A DNA stretch of 64,000 nucleotides from Flavobacteriaceae bacterium (GTDB lineage Bacteria > Bacteroidota > Bacteroidia > Flavobacteriales > Flavobacteriaceae): the NCBI GenBank assembly GCA_009886625.1, contig QXZA01000023.1, positions 138,345-202,344 on the forward strand, written 5' to 3'. The notes beneath the pieces were generated by a model that made no database searches, was not told the origin of the DNA, and was given only the letters and a program-made list of their open reading frames with translations. The number at the start of each line of letters is the position of its first letter. Position 1 is the first letter of the stretch. Shown one piece after another: positions 18,385 through 28,613 of the stretch. The translations under genes and the position numbers were made by a program.

Positions 18385-19908
18385 TTAATGTTTAAAGTGT
18401 CGGATTCCTGTAAAAACCATTGAAATCTCATGGGAATCGCAATACTCAATTGATAATTTATCTTTGATAGAACCACCTGGTTGAATGACTGTTTTAATCC
18501 CTGCTTTATCTGCAATTTCAACACAATCAGGAAAAGGGAAAAACGCATCGCTAGCCATTGCCGATTCTTTTAAATCAAAACCAAAACTAGTTGCCTTGTT
18601 TATTGCTTGATTGAGTGCATCAACTCGAGAAGTTTGACCTGTACCCGAGGCAAGTAATTGTTCGTTTTTTGCTAAAACAATGGTGTTGGATTTGGTGTGC
18701 TTACAAATTTTGGAAGCAAATAATAAATCTTTTATTTCACTTGCAGAGGGCTGTAATTTTGTTGCAGTAGTTAAATCTTCTTGTCCATCTGTTTTAGCAT
18801 CTTTATCCTGAACCAAAACTCCGTTTAAACATGTTCTGAGTGTTTGACTGGGTAGTGATGATTCCTTTTGTATTAAGATGATACGGTTTTTCTTTTCTTT
18901 CAATAAAGAAAGGGCTGCTGCATTGTAATTGGGTGCGATGACTACTTCACAGAATAACGAGTGTATGGTTGTAGCTGTTTCGAGGTCAATTGTTTTATTA
19001 CTAATCAAAACTCCTCCAAATGCTGAGACAGGATCCCCTGCAAGAGCATCTTTATACGCTGCGGATAAAGTATCGCGCACTGCAAAACCACAAGCATTAT
19101 TGTGCTTTAAGATTCCAAAGGCGGGTTTACCATCATAAAACTCAAGCATTAAATTTACAGCAGCATCAATGTCTAAAAGGTTGTTGTACGAAATTTCTTT
19201 TCCGTGAACGTGCTCTAGTAAATCCTCTAAAGGACCAAAAAAGCGTCCTTGTTGATGTGGGTTTTCTCCATATCGCAATACTTTTGAGTTGCTTATGCTC
19301 ACTTTCAGTCGATCTTCTGTTTCGTTAAAATGATTAAAGATAGCTGTGTCATAATGAGAAGATGTATGGAACGCTTTTACTGCAAATGCTTTTCTTTCTT
19401 CTTCAGACGGAGCACCGTTTGCATTGTTGTAAATCTCAATAAATGAAGCGTAATCTTCCTTATTCGAAATACAAAAAACATCAGAAAAGTTTTTAGCAGC
19501 AGCACGAATTAAGGCAATTCCTCCTATGTCTATCTTTTCAATGATTTCATTTTCTGTTGCATTACCAGCCACTGTTTTTTCAAAGGGATACAGATCCACA
19601 ATCACCAAATCAAATGATGGGATCTCATATTGATCAAGTTCTTTTTGGTCAGATTCCAAAGCCGAACGATTTAAAATTCCTCCAAAAACTTTTGGATGTA
19701 AAGTTTTTACACGCCCTCCCAAAATAGAGGGATATCCTGTTAAATCTTCAACGGCATGAACTTCATGTCCCAAATCACGAATAAAGGTTTCTGTGCCTCC
19801 TGTAGAATATAAGCTTACATCATCGGCAACTAAGGCTTTGATTAAGGGTTCTAAACCTGTTTTATCAAAAACAGAAATAAGTGCCGAACTAATTTTTTTG
19901 GAATTCAT
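18385..19908 (-). CDS. purH: Bifunctional AICAR formyltransferase/IMP cyclohydrolase
   Basis: A 507-residue enzyme for the last two steps of IMP synthesis. The N-terminal MGS-like cyclohydrolase domain begins ALISVFDKTGL and contains STGGTETFIRDLG and LGGRVKTLHPKV; the formyltransferase domain contains LRYGENPHQQG, the active-site KHNNACG and the C-terminal DAFFPFPD and IQPGGSIKD motifs. I chose the ATG at 19908, 7 bases after the previous gene; a longer in-frame version from 19974 would add 22 residues not found in the family. Confidence 0.96.
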   Translation of the reverse strand: MNSKKISSALISVFDKTGLEPLIKALVADDVSLYSTGGTETFIRDLGHEVHAVEDLTGYPSILGGRVKTLHPKVFGGILNRSALESDQKELDQYEIPSFDLVIVDLYPFEKTVAGNATENEIIEKIDIGGIALIRAAAKNFSDVFCISNKEDYASFIEIYNNANGAPSEEERKAFAVKAFHTSSHYDTAIFNHFNETEDRLKVSISNSKVLRYGENPHQQGRFFGPLEDLLEHVHGKEISYNNLLDIDAAVNLMLEFYDGKPAFGILKHNNACGFAVRDTLSAAYKDALAGDPVSAFGGVLISNKTIDLETATTIHSLFCEVVIAPNYNAAALSLLKEKKNRIILIQKESSLPSQTLRTCLNGVLVQDKDAKTDGQEDLTTATKLQPSASEIKDLLFASKICKHTKSNTIVLAKNEQLLASGTGQTSRVDALNQAINKATSFGFDLKESAMASDAFFPFPDCVEIADKAGIKTVIQPGGSIKDKLSIEYCDSHEISMVFTGIRHFKH

Positions 19909-19915
19909 TGTAATT

Positions 19916-20401
19916 TTAAAATTGTAATAGTGATGAAGAATAGGTTTTTGAAATAAGAGCACAAACTGCTTCAAGAAATTGTTCGTCTTTTAAAGAAAAG
20001 GGGTTTATTTTATCAGAATCAATATCAATTTGTCCAATATTTTTACCTTCTAAAAAGAGAGGAATTACAATTTCTGATTTCACATCAATACTACAAGCCA
20101 AATAATTGTCTTGTGCGTTGACATCTGGAACAACAAAGTTTTTGTTGGACACTGCCACTTGTCCACAGATACCCTTTCCAAAAGGAATTTCTTGATGTTC
20201 TACAGGATTCCCTGAATAGGCTTTTAAGCGAAGTATTTTTTTATCAAAATCGGCAAAATAAAAACCAACCCAGTCGTAATGATCGAAAGTTTTTCTCAAA
20301 ACAGTACAAGCATACGTTAAGCCCTCAACTAGAGGTATATCTGCTGATTTCAAATGATTTGAAATCTTTGAGATTGCTTCAGAAAACGGTTTTTGATTCA
20401 T
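19916..20401 (-). CDS. GAF-domain protein, probable free methionine-R-sulfoxide reductase
   Basis: A 161-residue single GAF domain. The pattern FGKGICG with Cys79, then VPDVNAQDNYLACS with Cys103, then SEIVIP matches free methionine-R-sulfoxide reductases (YebR/fRMsr), where two key cysteines are 24 residues apart as here. The third cysteine seen in the E. coli enzyme has no counterpart at the equivalent place. It would reduce free methionine-R-sulfoxide in the cytoplasm. The ATG at 20401 is preferred over a TTG at 20410. It precedes purH by 7 bases. Confidence 0.75.
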   Translation of the reverse strand: MNQKPFSEAISKISNHLKSADIPLVEGLTYACTVLRKTFDHYDWVGFYFADFDKKILRLKAYSGNPVEHQEIPFGKGICGQVAVSNKNFVVPDVNAQDNYLACSIDVKSEIVIPLFLEGKNIGQIDIDSDKINPFSLKDEQFLEAVCALISKTYSSSLLQF

Positions 20402-20523
20402 TATCCACAAAAGTAGTTATTATGTATCGTATATCATTGATTTATAGCTACGTTTTGGCATTAAAAATCAAAATTATGATTTAAATAACATTTACCTTAT
20501 CTCAAGGGTAATCAGTAAATTAG

Positions 20524-20531
20524 TATCTTTG
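20524..20531 (+). promoter_or_regulatory. Bacteroidota -7 box TATCTTTG before the metal operon
   Basis: TATCTTTG fits the Bacteroidota -7 consensus TAnnTTTG exactly and ends 4 bases before the ATG at 20536. No TTG -33 element is visible at 17-23 bases upstream. If used, transcription would start at about the ATG, giving a nearly leaderless message. Inferred from consensus only. Confidence 0.45.
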
Positions 20532-20535
20532 TTTT

Positions 20536-20955
20536 ATGAAAATGAAACAGATCATAAGCTTTTTTCTGGCAGCCCTTATTTTAGGGACTAGGGTAGGATT
20601 TGCTTTAAATGTTCATTATTGTGGAGCTGAGATTGCCTCAGTTTCCTTTGCGCATAATCCATCTGATTGCGGAATGGAAATGAGTAAAAAGGAAGAGACT
20701 CCCTCTAAGAGAAATATCACTAAGAAATCATGCTGTAAGGATACTACCTTACTTATTCAAAACGATGAACCTCAAAAGCTTACAGCCGAGAGCGTAACTA
20801 TTGACATTTCATTTATCCAAACAGCTTTTTTTACAGATTGTTTAAACCACACAATTCCTGTTTTACCTATAATCGAAAATAAAAACTGGAACCCACCTCC
20901 CCCCAATGATAACAAGATAATTTTAATGCAACATCGTTTGGTTTTATATAGTTAG
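20536..20955 (+). CDS. HYC_CC_PP family exported cysteine-rich protein
   Basis: A 139-residue protein with an N-terminal hydrophobic signal (about residues 3-24). The three hallmarks of the family are visible: HYC at 27-29, CC at 66-67 and PPPP at 120-123, with an extra cysteine in DCGMEM at 45. Such proteins occur in Bacteroidota just upstream of TonB receptors with an HMA partner, as here. A role in binding or handling a soft metal such as copper in the periplasm is inferred from the Cys/His/Met content and neighbours, not demonstrated. Confidence 0.82.
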   Translation: MKMKQIISFFLAALILGTRVGFALNVHYCGAEIASVSFAHNPSDCGMEMSKKEETPSKRNITKKSCCKDTTLLIQNDEPQKLTAESVTIDISFIQTAFFTDCLNHTIPVLPIIENKNWNPPPPNDNKIILMQHRLVLYS

Positions 20956-21004
20956 TTTTTCTGTTTTCTCATTTCAAAACAGTTCTAACCTATAAAACAA
21001 AACA

Positions 21005-23236
21005 ATGAAAAAATACATCATACTACTATTAAGCATTTACAGCTTTTCTGTAAACGCACAAGAAACCTTTTCGGGCACGATATTCTCCAAAGAATCCAAT
21101 AAAAACAAACCTTTAGAGGGTGCAAATGTGTTTTGGTTGGGGACCCAAGTTGGTTCAATTACCGATCAAAATGGTAACTTCTCTCTACCTTTTACAACCG
21201 AAATCAAACAACTAGTTATTAGTTTTCTTGGGTTTAAAACGGATACCTTAACAATAGAGAAGAATAGCGCTCTATTGGAGCACATACTTTATGAGGATGC
21301 TTCAGAGAATTTGGATGAGGTTACCCTCACCCAAAGAAGAAAGGCCATTCAAAAATCGTATTTGGCTGCGCAAAATATTATTAACGTAAACAGTGCTGAA
21401 CTATTAAAAGCTGCCTGTTGTAATCTTTCTGAAAGTTTTGAAACCAACCCCTCAATTGATGTGAGTTTTTCAGATGCCTTGACCGGAACGAAACAAATTA
21501 AGATGTTGGGCCTTACTAGCCCTTATTTATTAATTACAGAGGAGAATATCCCTATGGTTCGAGGGGCATCTCAAGCCTATGGATTAACATTTACGCCAGG
21601 AACCTGGATTGAAAGTATCCAGATTACAAAAGGGATGGGAACGGTAGTTAATGGATATGAAAGTATTGCGGGACAAATAAATACAGAGATTAAAAAACCT
21701 TTTTCTGACGTTCCGCTTTTCTTTAATTTTTTCACCTCTGCAAATGGTCGTCAGGAGGTGAATGCTCATGGAAATTTTAAAGTGAATAATAAATGGAGCT
21801 CCGGACTTTTTTTACATGCTAATCAGCGAACAAAAGAAAAAGATCAAAATAGAGATTCTTTTTTAGATGTCCCCCTAGCAAAACAAGTAAATATCTTAAA
21901 CCGTTGGCAATATACTGATGCTGAAAAAGGCTGGGTCAGTTTTGTCAGCGTTCGTTGGATGGAGGATAACAAACAAATTGGAGAAGTTGGTTTTAACCCT
22001 GAATTGGACAGGGAAAATAATTCATTATGGGGAAGTGAGATTCAAACCAATCGTTTTGATAGTTCCTTAAAAGTGGGTTATGTTTTCCCCGAAATTCCTT
22101 TTCAAAGTTTTGGTTTTCAATCGGCTTATAGTAATCATAAACAGAAAGCTTACTTTGGCTATAGACGTTATGAAATTGATCAAGAAAGTTTTTATGCAAA
22201 CCTATTATTCAATTCAATTATTGGGAATACCAAAAATAAATTTAAAGCAGGATTAAACTTTTCCTTTGACCAATATCTAGAAAAGGTAGATACTTTTTTC
22301 TTTGATCGAAATGATCAATCCTTGGGTGGGTTTTTTGAATACAGCTATGATAATTTAGAAAACTTTAGTTTGATAGGAGGGATTCGGTTGGATATTCACA
22401 ATCGATTGGGAACTTTTATTACTCCTAGATTTCATTTACGTTATTTACCTAAAGAAAAAATAATCATTAGAGCCTCTGTTGGAAGTGGCAGAAAAGCCGC
22501 TAATATTTTCGCAGAAAATCAAACTTTATTTGGAACAAACCGTCTTATTTCAATTCAGCAGAATGGAGGATTAATTTATGGTTTAAATCCAGAAACTGCT
22601 TGGAATTATGGAGTTAGTGTTCGTAAAATTTTCTCGCTTTGGGGAGGAGAGGGTGATATTACTGCCGATTATTATATTACTGATTTTACAGATCAAGTTG
22701 TGGTAGATTGGGAAGAACAAGGTAAGATTTCTTTTTATAATTTGGAAGGAAGGAGTAGGGCAAACAGTTTTCAATTAGCTGTAGACTACAGTCCTGTAAA
22801 GGCATTGAGTTTCCGTTTTGCCTACAAAAATTATGATGTAAAAACGGCCTATAAATCTGGTTTTTTACAACGCCCTTTGCAAGCACAAAATCGCTTTTTT
22901 GGAAATATGGGTTGGGAAACCGAAAGAAAATCTAATGGAGCCCAATGGAGATGGGATTTGACGTATCACGCCCTTGGGAAACAACGTTTAGTTAGCAGTA
23001 TCCGAGATGGAAATGGATCCTATGCTTCAGCTTATGGGTTATGGAACAGTCAACTGACTCGTGCCTTTAATACTAAACTTGAGGTGTATGCCGGAGTGGA
23101 AAATTTAGGAGATTATACTCAAAAAAATCCTATTATTGCTGCGGATGACCCTTTTGGTATTAATTTTGATTCAGCTCAAGTTTATGCTCCTATTTTTGGG
23201 AGAATGCTCTATTCTGGTCTACGATGGAATTTATAA
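21005..23236 (+). CDS. TonB-dependent outer-membrane receptor, probable metal substrate
   Basis: A 743-residue receptor. A signal peptide (1-18) is followed by a carboxypeptidase-like regulatory domain (about 20-100, with NKPLEGANVFWLGTQVGS), a plug domain (about 115-225) and a 22-strand beta-barrel ending in an aromatic-rich strand. Just before the plug is an unusual AACC pair with Cys138-Cys139. It lies between the HYC_CC_PP protein and an HMA protein, so a transition metal or metal complex is the likely cargo. Gaps of 49 and 27 bases suggest one operon. Confidence 0.88.
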   Translation: MKKYIILLLSIYSFSVNAQETFSGTIFSKESNKNKPLEGANVFWLGTQVGSITDQNGNFSLPFTTEIKQLVISFLGFKTDTLTIEKNSALLEHILYEDASENLDEVTLTQRRKAIQKSYLAAQNIINVNSAELLKAACCNLSESFETNPSIDVSFSDALTGTKQIKMLGLTSPYLLITEENIPMVRGASQAYGLTFTPGTWIESIQITKGMGTVVNGYESIAGQINTEIKKPFSDVPLFFNFFTSANGRQEVNAHGNFKVNNKWSSGLFLHANQRTKEKDQNRDSFLDVPLAKQVNILNRWQYTDAEKGWVSFVSVRWMEDNKQIGEVGFNPELDRENNSLWGSEIQTNRFDSSLKVGYVFPEIPFQSFGFQSAYSNHKQKAYFGYRRYEIDQESFYANLLFNSIIGNTKNKFKAGLNFSFDQYLEKVDTFFFDRNDQSLGGFFEYSYDNLENFSLIGGIRLDIHNRLGTFITPRFHLRYLPKEKIIIRASVGSGRKAANIFAENQTLFGTNRLISIQQNGGLIYGLNPETAWNYGVSVRKIFSLWGGEGDITADYYITDFTDQVVVDWEEQGKISFYNLEGRSRANSFQLAVDYSPVKALSFRFAYKNYDVKTAYKSGFLQRPLQAQNRFFGNMGWETERKSNGAQWRWDLTYHALGKQRLVSSIRDGNGSYASAYGLWNSQLTRAFNTKLEVYAGVENLGDYTQKNPIIAADDPFGINFDSAQVYAPIFGRMLYSGLRWNL

Positions 23237-23263
23237 ATTATATTAAATCTAAAATTTAACACT

Positions 23264-23617
23264 ATGAAAAAACTAATCTTATTATTTACACTAGTGCTTC
23301 CAGTTGCTCTTGGTGCTCAGGAAAAAAAGAATAAAAATGCAAAAGCTAATTTTGAAGTCAGTGGAAATTGTGAAATGTGCAAAATGAGGATTGAAAAAGC
23401 TGCTTTGGCTGTGAAAGGAGTTAAAATGGCTACTTGGAACATTCCAAGTAATGTGATCTCTCTTATTTATGATCAAAACAAAGTCCCTTTGAAAACAGTA
23501 CAGACTGAAATCGCAAAAGTGGGTCACGATACTCCTTTAGTAAAAGCAGAGAATATGGTTTATGATAAATTACCGATGTGTTGTTTATATGAACGGATGC
23601 CCGAACAAAAAAACTAA
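23264..23617 (+). CDS. Exported heavy-metal-associated (HMA) domain protein
   Basis: A 117-residue protein with a signal peptide (about 1-18) and one ferredoxin-like HMA domain. The metal loop reads GNCEMCKMR, with the CxxC cysteines at 36 and 39, and a second CC pair is near the C-terminus (106-107, in LPMCCLYER). Such domains bind Cu(I) or similar ions and pass them to partners. As the last gene before a terminator, it completes a three-gene metal operon. Export to the periplasm is inferred from the signal sequence. Confidence 0.85.
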   Translation: MKKLILLFTLVLPVALGAQEKKNKNAKANFEVSGNCEMCKMRIEKAALAVKGVKMATWNIPSNVISLIYDQNKVPLKTVQTEIAKVGHDTPLVKAENMVYDKLPMCCLYERMPEQKN

Positions 23618-23625
23618 AAACAAAA

Positions 23626-23650
23626 AACCCACCAATTGGCGGGTTTTTTT
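23626..23650. terminator. Hairpin terminator between converging HMA gene and groEL
   Basis: AACCCACC and GGCGGGTT flank an AATT loop with one mismatch, followed by a T run (23644-23650) on the plus strand. An A run precedes the stem, so it could also work for groEL on the minus strand. It lies 8 bases after the HMA stop and 18 bases before the groEL stop. Confidence 0.85.
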
Positions 23651-23667
23651 ATTTGTAATGAATGCAA

Positions 23668-25302
<1,635 letters not shown>

Positions 25303-25317
25303 TTAAATTTTAATGAA

Positions 25318-25596
25318 TTAAACGATAGCGAGGATATCGCTTTCTTTCATGATTAGATAATCTTTTCCATCGTGACTCAGTTCAGTCCCTCCATACTTAC
25401 CATATAAAACATGGTCACCTGTACTGACAGTCATTGGGTTATCTTTAGTTCCCGATCCAACGGCAACAACAATCCCTTTTTGAGGTTTCTCTTTTGCAGT
25501 ATCTGGAATATAAAGACCAGATGACGTTTTAGTTTCAGCAGCAGCCGGTTCTATAAGCACTCTGTCTGCTAATGGTTTAATATTCATTTTACTCAT
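25318..25596 (-). CDS. groES: Co-chaperonin GroES (10 kDa)
   Basis: A 92-residue co-chaperonin, the lid of the GroEL cage. Typical blocks are [11 protein letters not shown] near the start, the mobile-loop region with [18 protein letters not shown], and YGKYGGTEL near the end. Either the ATG at 25596 or that at 25587 could be used. It is the first gene of the groESL operon, with a candidate operator palindrome about 50 bases upstream. Confidence 0.97.
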   Translation of the reverse strand: MSKMNIKPLADRVLIEPAAAETKTSSGLYIPDTAKEKPQKGIVVAVGSGTKDNPMTVSTGDHVLYGKYGGTELSHDGKDYLIMKESDILAIV

Positions 25597-25648
25597 GATT
25601 AAAAATTTATTTTTGTTATGTTTTCAGAAATCATGCCAATGCACTAGC

Positions 25649-25687
25649 TACTGACAAATCAAAGTATAAAATGTCAGCTTGTCAGTA
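25649..25687. promoter_or_regulatory. Candidate operator palindrome upstream of groESL
   Basis: Perfect 9-base inverted repeats TACTGACAA (25649-25657) and TTGTCAGTA (25679-25687) are separated by 21 bases; the spacer holds another TGTCAG at 25672-25677. On the minus strand the spacer contains TATACTTTG, close to the Bacteroidota -7 box. It starts 53 bases upstream of groES. It does not match CIRCE. An operator for a heat-shock regulator is a reasonable but untested reading. Confidence 0.5.
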
Positions 25688-25709
25688 TTTTGAGGTGAAT
25701 TGAGAAAAA

Positions 25710-26069
25710 CTAGTTGTTTTCTGGATCTTGAACTGGAATCTCAGGAATTTCGTTTGTAGTTTCAGGGAGTGATTCCGGAATTACTTGTTCAGTAGCTTCG
25801 TCTTGTAACAGTTTTGAATCTGAGATTGTTTCTCCTGAAGACAAAGTTACGTTTGAAATTAAGATCAAGATCAATAATAAGGAAGCGAGTACCCATGTGC
25901 TTCGATCTAAGAAGTCTGATGTTTTCTGCACCCCACCTACTTGTTGTGATCCACCTCCACCAATAGAAGAAGAAAGTCCTCCACCCTTAGGATTTTGAAC
26001 CATAACTACCAACACAAGGAGGAAGCATACTATAATGATAAGGGCGATAAATATTGAAAATGTACTCAT
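25710..26069 (-). CDS. secG: Preprotein translocase subunit SecG
   Basis: A 119-residue membrane protein with two helices (about 3-24 and 57-77) joined by a glycine/serine-rich loop starting VMVQNPKGGGLSSSIGGG, the SecG signature. It has an acidic, proline-rich C-terminal tail common in Bacteroidota. It assists the SecYE channel. The gap to the upstream gene is 4 bases, so it belongs to the operon running from miaB. Confidence 0.93.
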   Translation of the reverse strand: MSTFSIFIALIIIVCFLLVLVVMVQNPKGGGLSSSIGGGGSQQVGGVQKTSDFLDRSTWVLASLLLILILISNVTLSSGETISDSKLLQDEATEQVIPESLPETTNEIPEIPVQDPENN

Positions 26070-26073
26070 TAGG

Positions 26074-26829
26074 TTAGTCTTTCAGTTTTTGTAATCTTTT
26101 GATCTCTTTAATTTGGTCTGCAAAGAAACTATTTTTTTCTGGATATTTCAAACCTAAAATCTGAAAGGCTTGTAGTGCTTGGTCATATTTTTTTTGCTTG
26201 ATAAAAACTTTGGCTAAAGTTTCAGTCATTAGTTCGTCTGTTGAGGTCCAACTTTCTTCACTTAAATCAACTGTATTTTTAGTATTTTTTTCAGGGACAA
26301 TTCGTTTGGTGTTTTCTAGAAAAGAATCAATAAGTTGGAATTTGTCTTCCAGCGATGGAGTCTCTTTAGTAACGGCCTTCTTTGTTTTTAAATATTTTGC
26401 CCAATCAGAAAAACTGAGCTTTTCTGGAAGCTGCTCTTGAGTTTGTTTTTGTGGTGTTTTTTCTGAGGTAGTTTTTTTATTTATTTTAGTTGGAGTAGCT
26501 TTCTTCTTTTTTGTTATTGGATTTTCTTTCTCAGAAACTTTCTTGGACTCAACTACTTTCTCTGTCTTTTTAAGTGCTTTAGGTTCTTTTTGGTTTTTGA
26601 TGAACTCATAAAGTAATTCTCGGTCATAGGTCGCTATGGCAGTGTGAGAAAGTTGTTTGTCGAAAGCATCAGGATTTAATTGCTGTTGTGCTTTTAGCAA
26701 ATAGATTCTAGCTAAGTGAAAATCAGGATAGCTGTTTAAAATTTCTTTGAGCTGCTCAAGTTGAGTTGCGTTAGAGTGCTCGAAATGATCCAATAATGAA
26801 AAAAATGAAGTGGAGTCTTGAATTACCAT
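26074..26829 (-). CDS. Helical repeat protein of unknown function (TPR-like)
   Basis: A 251-residue protein without signal peptide or membrane segment. A helical N-terminal part (about 1-85) and a C-terminal TPR-like hairpin (about 205-250, VFIKQKKYDQALQAFQILG) flank a lysine- and threonine-rich linker (about 90-150). I cannot assign a function. Its start overlaps the lptE stop by 7 bases and secG follows 4 bases later; the same neighbourhood is common in flavobacteria, where this protein is usually called a hypothetical or tetratricopeptide protein. Confidence 0.75.
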   Translation of the reverse strand: MVIQDSTSFFSLLDHFEHSNATQLEQLKEILNSYPDFHLARIYLLKAQQQLNPDAFDKQLSHTAIATYDRELLYEFIKNQKEPKALKKTEKVVESKKVSEKENPITKKKKATPTKINKKTTSEKTPQKQTQEQLPEKLSFSDWAKYLKTKKAVTKETPSLEDKFQLIDSFLENTKRIVPEKNTKNTVDLSEESWTSTDELMTETLAKVFIKQKKYDQALQAFQILGLKYPEKNSFFADQIKEIKRLQKLKD

Positions 26830-27362
26830 TTTGCTAAAGTATCATTAAAAATATCTTGAGTAATTCGATCAAAAATTTCTTTGTGTGCGGCATCTTTTAC
26901 GTCATAAACTTGAAGTGCAGCCGGGAAGTCGTAAAAGAAGGAATAGCTTTTTTTATAATCATCTTCCTCTCTTTTAGTATTGATGAATCGAAAAGCCACT
27001 GTCATTTTTAAACGATTTTGAGCGGCTGTAATTTTTGCAGTCGCAGACATAGGAGTAACGCTATATTCTGTAATCTCACCTTCATAAATAAGTTGACCGT
27101 CTTGAGGGACTAAGTCAAGATTGGTTTGGTTCATTATTAGATCTTGTAACGCGATAGTGAATTCATTATCCAATCCCGGCTCAACAGTAGATCCAGGTCT
27201 ATTTCCTGCTTGATTTTCAAAGAAATTCACTTGATAAGTGGTTACTCCTGGAGGAATTGAAGCCCCAGTAAAAGAGTAAATCCCACAAGATTGTAAAATC
27301 AAAAGAAAAAGCAATCCCAGTATAATTTGAATTTTATTCCGTATCAATTTCATTGAGATCAT
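26823..27362 (-). CDS. LptE-family LPS assembly lipoprotein
   Basis: A 179-residue outer-membrane lipoprotein. The signal peptide ends in the lipobox LILQSCG with the acylated Cys at residue 26. The segments SFTGASIPPGVTTYQVNFF, then the conserved region about membrane-facing beta strands (LIYEGEITEYSVTPMS), are typical of the Bacteroidota LptE family that plugs LptD for LPS export. The ATG at 27362 overlaps the sigma-54 regulator stop; the ATG at 27353 is an alternative. It is encoded between a sigma-54 activator and a TPR-like gene. Confidence 0.85.
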   Translation of the reverse strand: MISMKLIRNKIQIILGLLFLLILQSCGIYSFTGASIPPGVTTYQVNFFENQAGNRPGSTVEPGLDNEFTIALQDLIMNQTNLDLVPQDGQLIYEGEITEYSVTPMSATAKITAAQNRLKMTVAFRFINTKREEDDYKKSYSFFYDFPAALQVYDVKDAAHKEIFDRITQDIFNDTLAKW

Positions 27363-28611
27363 ATTGTTTAATTTTTCTGTAAAGTGTTCGTTCTGAGATA
27401 CCCAATTCTTTTGAAGCTAATTTACGTTTTCCATTGCTTCTTATCAAAGCTTGTTTAATCATTTCAATTTCTTTTTCTTGAAGTGAAAGCGGTTCTTCCT
27501 CCTCTATTGTTTCAGCGTATGAATATTTGTCGGAAGTATCGATTTTTGAAATTTCAGGAGTCTCTGTGGGAAAAGGTAATGCATTGATAGGTGTGGACTC
27601 CTCTTCACTATTTTCATCAGATTCTTTCCCGTAAATTTTTTCAATTAGCCCTTGATTTTTTTCTTGCGTTCCCTTAGAGACTCCGTTATTCATTAAGTCT
27701 AAAGTTAATTTTTTCAAGTCATTTAAATCACTTTTCATATCAAACAAGACTTTGTATAGAATTTCTCGTTCAGATGAAAAATCACTTTCTTGTTTTTTTT
27801 GACCCACCAAAGCGGGTAACTGACTTGTCCTATCTGGGAGATAGGTTCCTAACATAGCGGCATTAATATTTCTCTCTTTTTCCAATACGGATAATTGTTC
27901 AGCTACATTTCTGAGCTGTCTTATATTTCCATTCCACCTATATTCTTGAAGTAGGGCTTGGGCATGATCATCCAATTTTAAGGGAGGCATTTGGTATTTT
28001 AATGCGAAGTCGGAAGCAAATTTTCTAAACAATAATACGATGTCTTCTTTACGTTCTCTTAAAGGAGGAAGTGTAATTTCAACGGTGCTTAAACGATAGT
28101 ACAAATCCTCTCTAAATTTTCCTTTTTGAATTGCTTCCATCATATTTACATTAGTAGCAGCAACAATCCGAGCATTGGTTTTTTGAACTTTAGAAGAACC
28201 TACTTTTATAAATTCCCCTGTTTCTAAAACACGTAAAAGACGTACTTGCGTTGTCAACGGCAGTTCTCCTACTTCATCTAGGAAAATGGTTCCCCCATCG
28301 GCTACTTCAAAATAACCTGAACGGGTTTGAGTGGCTCCTGTAAAGGCACCTTTCTCATGACCAAAAAGTTCACTGTCGATTGTTCCCTCTGGAATTGCAC
28401 CACAGTTTACCGCAATATATTTGGAGTGCTTTCGATGAGAATATTGGTGAATAATCTTAGGGATATTTTCTTTACCCACGCCACTTTCTCCAATCACTAA
28501 TACTGAAATATCAGTACTAGATACGCGAATTGCTTTTTCTAATGAACGATTAAGGCCAATATTGTTTCCAATAATTCCAAATCGTTGTTTTATGCTTTGT
28601 AATGAATCCAT
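27334..28611 (-). CDS. Sigma-54 dependent transcriptional activator (AAA+/Fis)
   Basis: A 425-residue activator of RNA polymerase bound to sigma-54. The AAA+ domain has Walker A GESGVGKE (41-48), the sigma-54 contact loop GAFTGA (88-93), and Walker B IFLDE (109-113). A linker follows, and the C-terminal Fis-type helix-turn-helix reads ASKELGISERTLYRK. There is no receiver or sensor domain at the N-terminus, so it may be controlled by level or by partner proteins. The ATG at 28611 is 2 bases after the miaB stop; a longer in-frame version would overlap miaB. Confidence 0.92.
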   Translation of the reverse strand: MDSLQSIKQRFGIIGNNIGLNRSLEKAIRVSSTDISVLVIGESGVGKENIPKIIHQYSHRKHSKYIAVNCGAIPEGTIDSELFGHEKGAFTGATQTRSGYFEVADGGTIFLDEVGELPLTTQVRLLRVLETGEFIKVGSSKVQKTNARIVAATNVNMMEAIQKGKFREDLYYRLSTVEITLPPLRERKEDIVLLFRKFASDFALKYQMPPLKLDDHAQALLQEYRWNGNIRQLRNVAEQLSVLEKERNINAAMLGTYLPDRTSQLPALVGQKKQESDFSSEREILYKVLFDMKSDLNDLKKLTLDLMNNGVSKGTQEKNQGLIEKIYGKESDENSEEESTPINALPFPTETPEISKIDTSDKYSYAETIEEEEPLSLQEKEIEMIKQALIRSNGKRKLASKELGISERTLYRKIKQYDLNEIDTE

Positions 28612-28613
28612 GA

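Noticed and set aside
18385-19974. Longer purH from 19974
   Set aside because: The first 22 residues overlap the GAF gene and are not part of the PurH family; the ATG at 19908 gives the usual start.
25649-25687. CIRCE element before groESL
   Set aside because: The arms TACTGACAA and TTGTCAGTA and the 21-base spacer do not fit TTAGCACTC-N9-GAGTGCTAA.
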